Shown: piece after piece, positions 1-6,629 of the stretch
How the letters are laid out: every line of letters begins with the position of its first letter
Position numbering within the stretch: the stretch's first letter is position 1
NCBI GenBank assembly: GCA_937975915.1
Contig: CALJTY010000049.1
Span: forward strand, 1 to 9,600
From: an uncultured Acidimicrobiaceae bacterium
GTDB taxonomy: Bacteria > Actinomycetota > Acidimicrobiia > Acidimicrobiales > RAAP-2
Reading direction: 5' to 3'
Length of the DNA stretch: 9,600 bases
Translations under genes and position numbers: made by a program
The notes under the pieces: generated by a model
Seen by the model: only the letters and a program-made list of their open reading frames with translations
Databases searched by the model: none
Told to the model about the DNA's origin: nothing

Positions 1-55
1 CTTTTTCAATTTCCTTGATGTTGCCCGAGTACGTGAGCATTGTTCCGATTTTCAT
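1..55 (-). CDS. LLM-class flavin/F420-dependent oxidoreductase, N-terminal fragment
   Basis: Only the first 18 codons lie in the window; the gene continues beyond base 1. The ATG is the complement of 53-55 and follows a near-perfect Shine-Dalgarno AGGAGG (complement of 61-66) at 5-base spacing, so the start is secure. The peptide begins MKIGTMLTYSGNIKEIEK. This resembles the N-terminus of actinobacterial luciferase-like monooxygenases, many of which use F420 or FMN, where a first beta strand MKI.TML is followed by a glycine-containing loop and a helix. Family members oxidise or reduce diverse substrates. The gene reads in the same direction as the acyl-CoA synthetase upstream (184-base gap), which suggests a role in the same catabolic block. 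The assignment rests on 18 residues and is therefore tentative; the existence of a gene start is much surer than the family. Confidence 0.6.
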   Translation of the reverse strand, partial: MKIGTMLTYSGNIKEIEK

Positions 56-68
56 GGTTGCCTCCTGA

Positions 69-84
69 GTTACTAACTAGTAGC
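69..84. promoter_or_regulatory. Palindrome upstream of the LLM oxidoreductase, candidate operator
   Basis: GTTACTAACTAGTAGC is an imperfect palindrome: six of seven arm positions pair around a central AC, and TACTA/TAGTA is perfect. It ends 13 bases upstream of the oxidoreductase ATG, next to its Shine-Dalgarno site. A second AGTAAC at 89-94 pairs with GTTACT at 69-74. The GTTACT half resembles the candidate TetR operator at 5902-5918. Operator function is inference. The rest of 56-239 holds short palindromes (192-199 ACAGCTGT; 212-225 imperfect) but no promoter or terminator I would defend. Confidence 0.35.
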
Positions 85-117
85 AAACAGTAACCGCCGG
101 AAGAACTCCCCTGTTGT

Positions 118-133
118 ACTTTGCAACTTTGCA
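118..133. repeat. Perfect 8-base tandem repeat in the intergenic region
   Basis: ACTTTGCA occurs twice without a spacer between the acyl-CoA synthetase end and the oxidoreductase start, 63 to 78 bases upstream of the latter. Paired direct repeats upstream of a gene can be activator sites, but the unit is short and chance cannot be excluded. Confidence 0.45.
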
Positions 134-239
134 GGAATCTATTGGGAAAATGCACAAAAATGGCTTCCAAAATGAAATCCGATGACTCAGGACAGCTGTT
201 GGTTTAACCCTGAACGCACGTGTTCGAGCGCAAAAATCT

Positions 240-1796
240 TTATTGCAACGATTCGACTAAACGCTCACGTAATGAGTTTTTGTCAACTTTTCCAATCGGC
301 AAGAACGGTAAATCTTTTTCTATCCGAAGGATTTTGGGAATCTTGTAACCGGCAAGATTCGATCGGCACCACGTGAGTAGTTCTTCATCAGTTGCAGTCG
401 AGTTCTCGTGTAGGACTACGTACGCAGCACCTATTTCACCCCACTGCTCGTTCTTCAGCCCAAATACTGCAGCGAGTGCAACGTCATTATGCGATTCAAG
501 GACTAATTCAACCTCACGTGGGTACACGTTAAGCCCACCAGACTTAAACATCTCAGAGCGGCGTCCCACAAGTCGAAGAGTGCCATCAGGATTTTGTACA
601 GCAACATCGCCCATTTTTAGAAAGCCATCTTCTGTAATGGTTTTCTTCGTGGCTTCAGGATTGTTCCAGTAGCGAAGAAAAATTGCCGGGTGCCGGTACC
701 AGACCTCACCTTCAGTCCCTTGTTCTACTTCTTTTCCATCTTCGTCAACTAGCAGCACTTCTGCATCGGGGTTTGGATGGCCAACAGAATTAGCCAACTG
801 CTCCGCAGTGTCAGTTAGCTGAGACCAAGCTGCATTGCCAACGGTCTCGGTCTGACCAAACGTGGTTAGTAATTTCACACCTAGCGCTTTGTAAATGTTC
901 ACAAATTCAATTGGTAGCGCAGCACCACCCCACGCCACAATCTGAAGACTTGAAAGATCGGTCCTAGCAAAGTCTGGGTGGAGAGCAATCATTTGAAGAA
1001 CAGTTGGAACATGTTGCAAATTAGTGAGTTTGAGCTCTTCTATGAGACGAAGGATGTCTCCTGCGTCAAATTTCTCGATAAATGCGAGCATGCCACCTTC
1101 AACCAATGTTGCACCACAAACGTCAACAATGCATCCTGTGTGGTTTGTCGGGAGGTTGCACGGCACACGTGGTTGCGAGACGAGCATTGCATCTGCGTCA
1201 CAGTAAGCGCCATACGTAAGTGCAAAGTGAGGAATCAAAGCTCCCTTGGGAGCGCCAGTTGAACCAGAGGTATAAACGATTGCACCTGGATCGCGAGGTG
1301 AAACTTCTGGAAGAAATTGATCGGTCGCTCGAGACAAGAAATCAGCCATGCTGACAAGAGCACCCTGTCCGTCTCCTTGGTCCAGGCGAATTGCTTCTCG
1401 CAATGTTGAATTTTTAAGCAGCTCTTCAACTTCATCAACGTAAGAACGACCGGCATTACTAGCTAGAGAGAAAATCAAAACTGGTTCACAGTTTGTGACA
1501 ACGTGAGCTTGCTCACGTGGAGTGTAGGAAGGATTGATGCCGGTATAAATTGCTCCAGCCCTCATTACTCCTAAGGCTGCAATCCAGAACTCAGGTCGTG
1601 GAGTCGAGAGAACTACAACTCGGTCACCCTTGTTCACGCCACTGGCCACTAATGCTCGAGCGAATTCTGTAACACGCTGGTCGAGTTCTCCATAGGTGAT
1701 TTCCGCACCTTGAAACCAAGTTGCCGGAGACTCTGGCGCTGTTGAAGCAAAGTATTGAACCGCTTCAGAAAACTGCTCAAACTTTTTCTCCACCAT
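240..1796 (-). CDS. AMP-forming acyl-CoA synthetase (acid-CoA ligase)
   Basis: This 518-residue protein has the full-length layout of the ANL adenylating superfamily. It would activate a carboxylic acid with ATP to an acyl-adenylate and then transfer it to CoA in the cytoplasm. Visible core motifs are the phosphate-binding loop YTSGSTGAPKG (175-185), FGQTE (313-317), MGD (395-397), the hinge region GRRSEMFKSGG (411-421) followed by LNVYPREVE, and a C-terminal GKVDK with the expected catalytic lysine K503. All key residues are present, so it should be active. The ATG follows GAGGA at suitable spacing. It is divergent from the MaoC-like/amidase operon and lies upstream of the LLM oxidoreductase in the same direction. 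The natural partner would be an acid released by the neighbouring amidase, but the chain length or ring type of the substrate cannot be read from the motifs. Confidence 0.93.
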   Translation of the reverse strand: MVEKKFEQFSEAVQYFASTAPESPATWFQGAEITYGELDQRVTEFARALVASGVNKGDRVVVLSTPRPEFWIAALGVMRAGAIYTGINPSYTPREQAHVVTNCEPVLIFSLASNAGRSYVDEVEELLKNSTLREAIRLDQGDGQGALVSMADFLSRATDQFLPEVSPRDPGAIVYTSGSTGAPKGALIPHFALTYGAYCDADAMLVSQPRVPCNLPTNHTGCIVDVCGATLVEGGMLAFIEKFDAGDILRLIEELKLTNLQHVPTVLQMIALHPDFARTDLSSLQIVAWGGAALPIEFVNIYKALGVKLLTTFGQTETVGNAAWSQLTDTAEQLANSVGHPNPDAEVLLVDEDGKEVEQGTEGEVWYRHPAIFLRYWNNPEATKKTITEDGFLKMGDVAVQNPDGTLRLVGRRSEMFKSGGLNVYPREVELVLESHNDVALAAVFGLKNEQWGEIGAAYVVLHENSTATDEELLTWCRSNLAGYKIPKILRIEKDLPFLPIGKVDKNSLRERLVESLQ

Positions 1797-1809
1797 TGAT
1801 TCCTCTGCT

Positions 1810-1815
1810 TATAAT
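1810..1815 (+). promoter_or_regulatory. Consensus -10 box of the MaoC/amidase operon
   Basis: An exact TATAAT lies in the divergent intergenic region, preceded two bases earlier by TG, close to an extended -10. No good -35 is seen at 16-18 bases; the best hexamer at 1787-1792 is poor. Transcription would begin near 1822, leaving about 35 bases before the ATG at 1857. Confidence 0.45.
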
Positions 1816-1829
1816 CTTCTGAAAGTAAC
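1816..1829. promoter_or_regulatory. Candidate TetR operator overlapping the operon start
   Basis: The complement reads GTTACTTTCAGAAG. The candidate operator at 5902-5918 begins GTTACTTGAGAAG, so both share GTTACTT and AGAAG and differ only in the centre (TC against G). The site abuts the TATAAT box and covers the predicted start point, where a repressor would block transcription. It is only weakly palindromic, and the one-base spacing difference weakens the case. Confidence 0.3.
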
Positions 1830-1856
1830 TATATGCTTAGTTTAAAGAGAGGCCAC

Positions 1857-2351
1857 ATGTCATCAATTGCATTCGGTATGCGTGGAAAAATGCAGCCAAC
1901 TATCCCTGTGGATGAAGCACATTTGCACATTGGCAAAGAACTATTCACTACCGACTGGCTCACCATTAGTGAAGACCGTGTCAAGCAGTTTCGGTGGTCC
2001 ACTTTTGCAAACGGCGATGATGCTGACATGGAGATGTGCCTAACGAATCCAGTGGGCTACGAAAATGTAGACGGGTTCATGCTGGTCTCACTCTTGATCA
2101 CAGCTCACTTCAACAACAACCCGATTAATTCTCCTGGAGCGTTTGGACTCAACTATGCCCTCGAAAATTTCAGATTCCCCGCTCCAGTTTTCCTCGAGCA
2201 GCGTGTGAAAGTTACTGCCACTCTCACTGATGTTCGCTCACATGCGAAAGGAACTCTCATTACAACGCACAATGTGATGGATCTTGAAGGATCAGAGCGT
2301 CCGGTGCTTGTTGGGGATTGGACAAATTTAGTAGTCACTGACAGTCAATGA
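1857..2351 (+). CDS. MaoC/NodN-like hot-dog fold protein, first of a tandem pair
   Basis: The protein has 164 residues from the chosen start. Its fold signature matches MaoC/NodN-like hydratases and thioesterase-like proteins: a first part ending in F.WS.F (about 45-50), then ENVDGFMLVSLL (69-80), LNYALENFRFPAPV (98-111) and the C-terminal strands VKVTATLTDV and VLVGDWTNL. In catalytic family members the loop reads roughly G-D-x-N-P-x-H and the later element A-H-G-F. Here the loop is GDDADMEM and the second His position is Asp (D72), so the usual Asp/His hydratase site is incomplete. An in-frame ATG at 1833 exists, but 1857 has AGAGAGG just upstream and leaves a normal leader after the -10 box. 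The stop overlaps the next start by 4 bases (ATGA). It may be one subunit of a heteromeric hydratase or a CoA-ligand binder. Confidence 0.82.
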   Translation: MSSIAFGMRGKMQPTIPVDEAHLHIGKELFTTDWLTISEDRVKQFRWSTFANGDDADMEMCLTNPVGYENVDGFMLVSLLITAHFNNNPINSPGAFGLNYALENFRFPAPVFLEQRVKVTATLTDVRSHAKGTLITTHNVMDLEGSERPVLVGDWTNLVVTDSQ

Positions 2352-2851
2352 GCGAACAGTTACTTAGCTGGAAGCCTGAATCAAGTGTTGAGAGACGACC
2401 ACTAAGTGAATTGCACGGATCGATAGGAAACGAAGTCTTCGTAACTGAGTGGCGAAGCGTTGATAAAGAACATCTCGATCAATTTCACTGGTCAGTCGAT
2501 TCGGTTCCAGAATTGTCAGACACTTGGGTTAATTCTGACTTTCCAAGAGCTAGCGAGAACATTGACGGTTTCATGCTTCTTTCGTTACTTCAATCTGCAT
2601 TTTTTGACAACTTTCCTTTTTATGAAGAAGGTGTTGTTACGTACAACTACGGCGTAGATTCACTTCGATTTCCGGCGACTGCATACCTTGAGCACAAAAT
2701 GAGAGCGCGAGCAGTACTGCTCTCAGTGACTGACAAGCCAAGTGGCTTTCTGTGTCGTGTCAAAACAACTATGGAGCTGCACGGCGAGGAAAAGCCTGCA
2801 CTTTCTCTAGAATTTCTTATTCTTTTAACTCAAACGAAAGTAGACAGATGA
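2348..2851 (+). CDS. MaoC/NodN-like hot-dog fold protein, second of a tandem pair
   Basis: This 167-residue protein is paralogous to its upstream neighbour, with perhaps a quarter to a third identity by eye. Shared blocks include IG.E.F.T.W near 26-35, QF.WS (45-49), EN.DGFML.SLL (70-81), a YN/NY strand and RFPA (107-110). It too has Asp (D73) where catalytic family members carry the His of AHGF, and it lacks the G-D-x-N-P-x-H loop, reading VDSVPELSD instead. The ATG overlaps the upstream TGA in ATGA and has no clear Shine-Dalgarno site, so it probably depends on translational coupling, giving near-equal amounts of the two proteins as expected for a heterodimer. Its own stop overlaps the amidase start in the same way. 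Function as an enoyl-CoA hydratase, thioesterase or non-catalytic partner is unresolved. Confidence 0.8.
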   Translation: MSEQLLSWKPESSVERRPLSELHGSIGNEVFVTEWRSVDKEHLDQFHWSVDSVPELSDTWVNSDFPRASENIDGFMLLSLLQSAFFDNFPFYEEGVVTYNYGVDSLRFPATAYLEHKMRARAVLLSVTDKPSGFLCRVKTTMELHGEEKPALSLEFLILLTQTKVDR

Positions 2852-4233
2852 CTGAGCTCTGGCAAAAAAGTGCTGTAGAAATATCGAAAATGGTGAGCAG
2901 TAAAGAAGTCTCTGCCGAAGAAGTAGCAAAATCACATTTAGAGCGAATCGCTCAGGTAAATCCTCGACTTAACGCACTCACGCTTGTCGATAGTGAATCA
3001 GTGGAGCGAGCCAAAAAATTTGACCAAGGCAGCCGCCTGGGCAAACTTGCTGGTGTTGTTTTTTCTTCAAAAATCAATGTTGACCACAAGGGTTATCCAA
3101 CAGACGACGGGCTCACTTTTCAGGCTGATGCCATTGCACCGTCAACTACCCCCGTGATTAGTGGCCTTGAAGACGCTGGTGGAACCATGATTGGTAGGTC
3201 AAACTCCCCCGCAATGGCCCTTCGTATACATACAGACAATGCACTTCACGGGGCGACTCTAAATCCGTTTGACCAAGCAATAACTCCTGGTGGATCAAGT
3301 GGTGGTGCAGGCGTTGCTGTTGCAACCGGAATGTGTGCCGTTGCACAAGGAAACGACATTGGTGGTTCTGTGAGGTGGCCAGCATTCAACTCAGGTATTA
3401 CTGCACTCCGCCCGACCGTGGGTCGAATGCCAACCATGAAGGCAAACACCACATCGCCAAGATTCACATTTAGCTTGTTGATGTCGACAAATGGACCCAT
3501 GGCGCGAAACATTGACGATCTATGGGCGACGTTTGAAGCCATGTCCATCTACAACATCGATGACCCAAGGTCGGTTTCATTCCCAATTGAGAACTACGGA
3601 CCAAGAGCCTCACGAAAAGTCGCACTGATAAGCGACGACGGGCACCACATGAGCTCTGAAACAAAGCAAGCACTCGCGACAGCCGCGAAGCACTTATCCG
3701 ATGCAGGTTACGAAGTAGAGCAAGTGAACCCGCCAATGCTCGAAGCGACTTTTAGTATGTGGGAGCGCATTGCAGCTCCAGAACTACTTTTAAACGCTGC
3801 GCTCGTTGAACAGATTCCAGACCCAGGTTTTGTAGCTTGGGGTCGTGAACTTATGAGGAAGATGCCAGAGACAAACTTTGCGTTGTATTTCAATGCAATG
3901 GCTGAACGTGACTTAATTTGTCGAGCATGGACAGCGTTCATGCAGGAGTACCCACTCATGTTGATGATTACAAACGCAAATCACACAATGCCAGCGGCGT
4001 ATGACACGAAGGGCCCAGCAGCTGTTGATGACATTTTCGAGCAAATGCGATACCAGTTTTCACTTCCAACAACCGGCTTCCCTGTGCTTCAAGTACCAAT
4101 CAATGTTGGCACGACTAAACCAAATGGAGTTCAACTTGTAGCTTCAATGTTCCGTGAAGATCTACTCATTCAGGCAGGAAAAGCAATTGAAGATCGTGAA
4201 GGTGTTCGACCTGTAATTGACATTGCGTGGTAA
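2848..4233 (+). CDS. Amidase signature family hydrolase
   Basis: The 461-residue protein would hydrolyse a carboxamide to a carboxylic acid and an amine or ammonia through the Ser-cisSer-Lys mechanism. The triad is visible: K75 in VVFSSKINVDHKG, cis-Ser S150 in GGSSGG (148-153) and nucleophile S174 in GNDIGGSVR. The 24-residue spacing between the two serines matches the family. The reading frame is open further upstream to an ATG at 2752, but that would overlap the MaoC gene by 100 bases. The ATG at 2848 overlaps its stop as ATGA and begins MTELWQKSAVEIS, a typical N-terminus for the family. It is the third gene of a coupled operon. The acid product could feed the divergent acyl-CoA synthetase. 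Glutamyl-tRNA amidotransferase subunit A (GatA) is less likely, since no gatB or gatC is near and the context is catabolic. Confidence 0.92.
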   Translation: MTELWQKSAVEISKMVSSKEVSAEEVAKSHLERIAQVNPRLNALTLVDSESVERAKKFDQGSRLGKLAGVVFSSKINVDHKGYPTDDGLTFQADAIAPSTTPVISGLEDAGGTMIGRSNSPAMALRIHTDNALHGATLNPFDQAITPGGSSGGAGVAVATGMCAVAQGNDIGGSVRWPAFNSGITALRPTVGRMPTMKANTTSPRFTFSLLMSTNGPMARNIDDLWATFEAMSIYNIDDPRSVSFPIENYGPRASRKVALISDDGHHMSSETKQALATAAKHLSDAGYEVEQVNPPMLEATFSMWERIAAPELLLNAALVEQIPDPGFVAWGRELMRKMPETNFALYFNAMAERDLICRAWTAFMQEYPLMLMITNANHTMPAAYDTKGPAAVDDIFEQMRYQFSLPTTGFPVLQVPINVGTTKPNGVQLVASMFREDLLIQAGKAIEDREGVRPVIDIAW

Positions 4234-5868
4234 CTAATTAGTTGTTGGCTTGCCGCCAACAACTGTTCCAATTACTTTTATGTCCTTAATCGTCATTGGC
4301 TCAACAGTGAGTGGGTTCTCTGCAAGAACTGTAAAGTCGGCAAATTTACCAACCTCAATTGAACCGAGCATGTCGTCTCGGTTCATCAGATAGGCAGATC
4401 CGAGGGTCATCGCCGTCAAAGCCTGCAGTGGAGTAATTTTCTCGGCTGCTCCAAGTTCGAAGTTACTTCTTGTACGTCGATTAACGGCACACCACATCGT
4501 GAAGAGCGGATTGACAGGCGTTACTGGGTGATCAGAGTGAAGTGAAATCACAAGTCCAGCACGAAGTGCAGACGCAGCTGCGTCCATGCGACGTGCTTTA
4601 TCTGGCCCCATAGTTTTCCTTCGGTGAGTGTCACCCCAGTAATAGATGTGGTTAGAAAAGATGTTGGCACAGAGTCCGAGAGTTGCCATCTTCGTCATTA
4701 CCGCTGGTGATGCCATTTGAAAGTGCTCCAAACGATGGCGGTGATTAAGTCGTGGTGAAGAATTTAATATCTTCTCAAATGCTCCGACCACGGAGTCAAT
4801 GGCTTCATCTCCATTGGCGTGTACGGCTAATTGAAATCCTGCGTCATGGTATGGAGTTAATCCCTCAACCAACGCCGCTTCATCGAGAAGTAGTTGACCG
4901 TGATCTTCACCACCGCAGTAACCAGGCCATTTCAACTTTCCGGTAAAGCCCTGAATAGATCCATCGGAAACCCATTTGATGGGGCCAAACGTGAATCGAT
5001 CATTACTTTCCTCGCGCAATTTAAGCATTAGAGGAAAAATAGTTTTCTCGTCAAGAATTCGAGACATCTCTTCAACATTTGGAGAATATGTAATTCGAAC
5101 AGGAAAACTTTCGTCAGACACAACTTCTGCGTATGTTTCAAAAGCACGACCAGCCGCAAAGAGTGATAGATCACTTCCAGTGGTCACACCAACTTGGCGT
5201 AGAAGTTCACCGCCGTTTCGCACGGACTTCTCTGGATCACTCGAAAGAACTCGTACTTGATCAAAGATTAAATCCATAGCTTTCTCATGGAATTCACCAG
5301 TCGGATTACCATCTTGATCCTTGATGACACCGACTTCATCAGTGTTTGAAGTGACGCCGCTTAACTCCATCTGCTTAGAGTTTGCATAAGCAAGGTGGCC
5401 GCTCGCATTCATAACTGCAACACCTTGTGAGGTACTCACACGATCCAAGTCTTCACGTCGCAGGGCTCGACCATCATGGAACGAAGGGTCAAATCCGTAA
5501 CCAGAAATGGTCCCTTCAGGGAATTCTGCGGATCGTTCCACTAAGCGGTCGATCACGTCCTGGATCGATTTGCATCCTTTAGAGATTGTCCCGTCTGGAC
5601 TTGGACGATCATCAATACCAGTCCAAACAAGCTTTCCGAGTGCTCCGTCACCGAATGTGTGGCCATGTGCCTCAATGAAGCCAGGAACAATTACATCGTC
5701 TTTGAATCGATCATCCACTTCGAACACAGTGTCAGAAAGGTATTCACAGATGTCAGCGAATTCACCCACATGAAGGATTCGCCCTTCACTTACTGCAACT
5801 GCATTCGCGGCGGGGCAATTGCTATCAAGTGTCACGATTTCACAAGCACGATAAATGACTATTGGCAC
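4234..5868 (-). CDS. YtcJ-like amidohydrolase (amidohydrolase 3 family)
   Basis: This 544-residue cytosolic metal-dependent hydrolase has the family's usual length. An N-terminal beta-sandwich segment leads into VPGFIEAHGH with metal ligands H68 and H70. Then come the likely carboxylated lysine K298 in PIKWVSDGS, H350 in AVHANGDEAID, H382 in RLEHF and the catalytic aspartate D446 in LHSDHPVTP. It closes with ITPLQALTAMT and the C-terminal sandwich strand IEVGKFADFTVL. Relatives include YtcJ and the N-substituted formamide deformylase NfdA, so it may cleave an N-acyl or formyl group, but the substrate is unknown. The start is GTG with a strong AAGGGGG Shine-Dalgarno site. The stop codon directly abuts that of the convergent amidase. 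It is divergent from a TetR gene, with a palindrome centred between the two starts, which suggests direct control. Confidence 0.9.
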   Translation of the reverse strand: MPIVIYRACEIVTLDSNCPAANAVAVSEGRILHVGEFADICEYLSDTVFEVDDRFKDDVIVPGFIEAHGHTFGDGALGKLVWTGIDDRPSPDGTISKGCKSIQDVIDRLVERSAEFPEGTISGYGFDPSFHDGRALRREDLDRVSTSQGVAVMNASGHLAYANSKQMELSGVTSNTDEVGVIKDQDGNPTGEFHEKAMDLIFDQVRVLSSDPEKSVRNGGELLRQVGVTTGSDLSLFAAGRAFETYAEVVSDESFPVRITYSPNVEEMSRILDEKTIFPLMLKLREESNDRFTFGPIKWVSDGSIQGFTGKLKWPGYCGGEDHGQLLLDEAALVEGLTPYHDAGFQLAVHANGDEAIDSVVGAFEKILNSSPRLNHRHRLEHFQMASPAVMTKMATLGLCANIFSNHIYYWGDTHRRKTMGPDKARRMDAAASALRAGLVISLHSDHPVTPVNPLFTMWCAVNRRTRSNFELGAAEKITPLQALTAMTLGSAYLMNRDDMLGSIEVGKFADFTVLAENPLTVEPMTIKDIKVIGTVVGGKPTTN

Positions 5869-5901
5869 GACTTCCCCCTTAGATCTCTACTTAATGTAGT
5901 C

Positions 5902-5918
5902 GTTACTTGAGAAGTCAC
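5902..5918. promoter_or_regulatory. Palindromic candidate TetR operator
   Basis: GTTACTTGAGAAGTCAC has a perfect ACTT-GAG-AAGT core, with two further pairs beyond one mismatch (6 of 7 arm positions pair). It sits almost exactly midway in the 81-base divergent gap: 33 bases from the amidohydrolase GTG and 31 from the regulator ATG. TetR proteins commonly repress such divergent promoters through a site like this. A smaller CTAC-TTAAT-GTAG inverted repeat lies at 5887-5899. Binding is inferred from position and symmetry. Confidence 0.5.
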
Positions 5919-5949
5919 TTAAACTGGCTGCAACTAAGAAAGTTTGTTC

Positions 5950-6570
5950 ATGACAATATCTGGAATTAATGACCGAATCACTCGACCTTCGCAGGCAAGG
6001 TCACGGATCACGTTCGACCGCATTCTTAGCGTCGCGAAAGAGATCATCGTCGAACAAGGCATTGCTGCGCTCAATACAAATCTTGTTGCTGAACGTGCGG
6101 GGATCAACATCGGTACCGTGTATCACTACTTTCCTGACAAGATTGCAATTCTTCTTGAGCTCTCAAAAGCTGACCGTGACCTTCGATCCAGTTACATAAT
6201 CGACAAAGTTTCAGAGCTGCCCTCGGCGCCTGACCTAGAGAACTGGGTTCACGAAGTAGTTGAGTTGACGTACAAACTTCGAAAAGATCACCCGGCAACT
6301 GTTGAGCTCCGCCGTGCAATTCGCTCAATTCCTGAGTTGCTCGATGCGGACAGAATTCGTAACGAAGAAGTAGTTACTCGACTTAATACTTTGTACGCAG
6401 TGCGCTTCCCCAACGCTTCGCCTGCTCGTAGAAAGATGGTCGCTCGTGTTAATTACGAAACACTCACAGGGCTGCTCGATGCTTATGGTGACGACATCAC
6501 TCACGACAAGTCTTTCTATTCTGAAGTGGCATCAATGATTGTTGCCCACATGAAAACACTAGAAAACTAA
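5950..6570 (+). CDS. TetR/AcrR family transcriptional regulator
   Basis: The protein has 206 residues, the usual TetR length. An N-terminal DNA-binding domain (about 15-65) includes ITFDRILSVAKEIIVEQG as the first helix and the helix-turn-helix LVAERAGINIGTVYHYF (45-61), the most diagnostic TetR signature. The remainder is helical and unconserved, as expected for a ligand-binding and dimerisation domain. ATG 5950 is preferred over an in-frame TTG at 5944, because AAGAAAG at 5936-5942 is correctly spaced (7 bases) for the ATG and too close to the TTG. It is divergent from the YtcJ-like gene and probably represses it and itself. Similar palindromic sequences near the other catabolic genes suggest a wider local regulon. 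The effector is probably a pathway intermediate such as an acyl-CoA or an amide, which is inference. Confidence 0.93.
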   Translation: MTISGINDRITRPSQARSRITFDRILSVAKEIIVEQGIAALNTNLVAERAGINIGTVYHYFPDKIAILLELSKADRDLRSSYIIDKVSELPSAPDLENWVHEVVELTYKLRKDHPATVELRRAIRSIPELLDADRIRNEEVVTRLNTLYAVRFPNASPARRKMVARVNYETLTGLLDAYGDDITHDKSFYSEVASMIVAHMKTLEN

Positions 6571-6578
6571 TTCGCAAA

Positions 6579-6617
6579 TAAAAACCCCCCGGCCTGTACT
6601 AGGCCGGGGGGTTTTTA
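6579..6617. terminator. Bidirectional intrinsic terminator
   Basis: A perfect 17-base-pair stem (6579-6595 with 6601-6617) encloses a 5-base loop GTACT. The GC core is flanked by A5 on one side and T5 on the other, so both transcripts end in a U tract. It lies between the convergent regulator (stop 6570) and permease (stop 6630) and should serve both. Confidence 0.96.
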
Positions 6618-6629
6618 GATTTGCGCTGA

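Noticed and set aside
192..225. Short palindromes ACAGCTGT and an imperfect GAAC...GTTC considered as a terminator for the acyl-CoA synthetase.
   Set aside because: The stems are too short, the hairpins are weak and no U tract follows on the minus strand.
373..672. A 99-codon plus-strand frame opposite the acyl-CoA synthetase.
   Set aside because: It is antisense to the conserved core motifs of the synthetase, Ser-rich, and has no recognisable features.
1833..1856. An earlier ATG for the first MaoC-like gene.
   Set aside because: It has a poor ribosome site and would leave only about 11 bases after the predicted transcription start; AGAGAGG supports 1857.
2752..2847. A 32-codon N-terminal extension of the amidase from an ATG at 2752.
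   Set aside because: It would overlap the second MaoC-like gene by 100 bases and encodes sequence unlike amidase N-termini; the ATGA-coupled start at 2848 fits far better.
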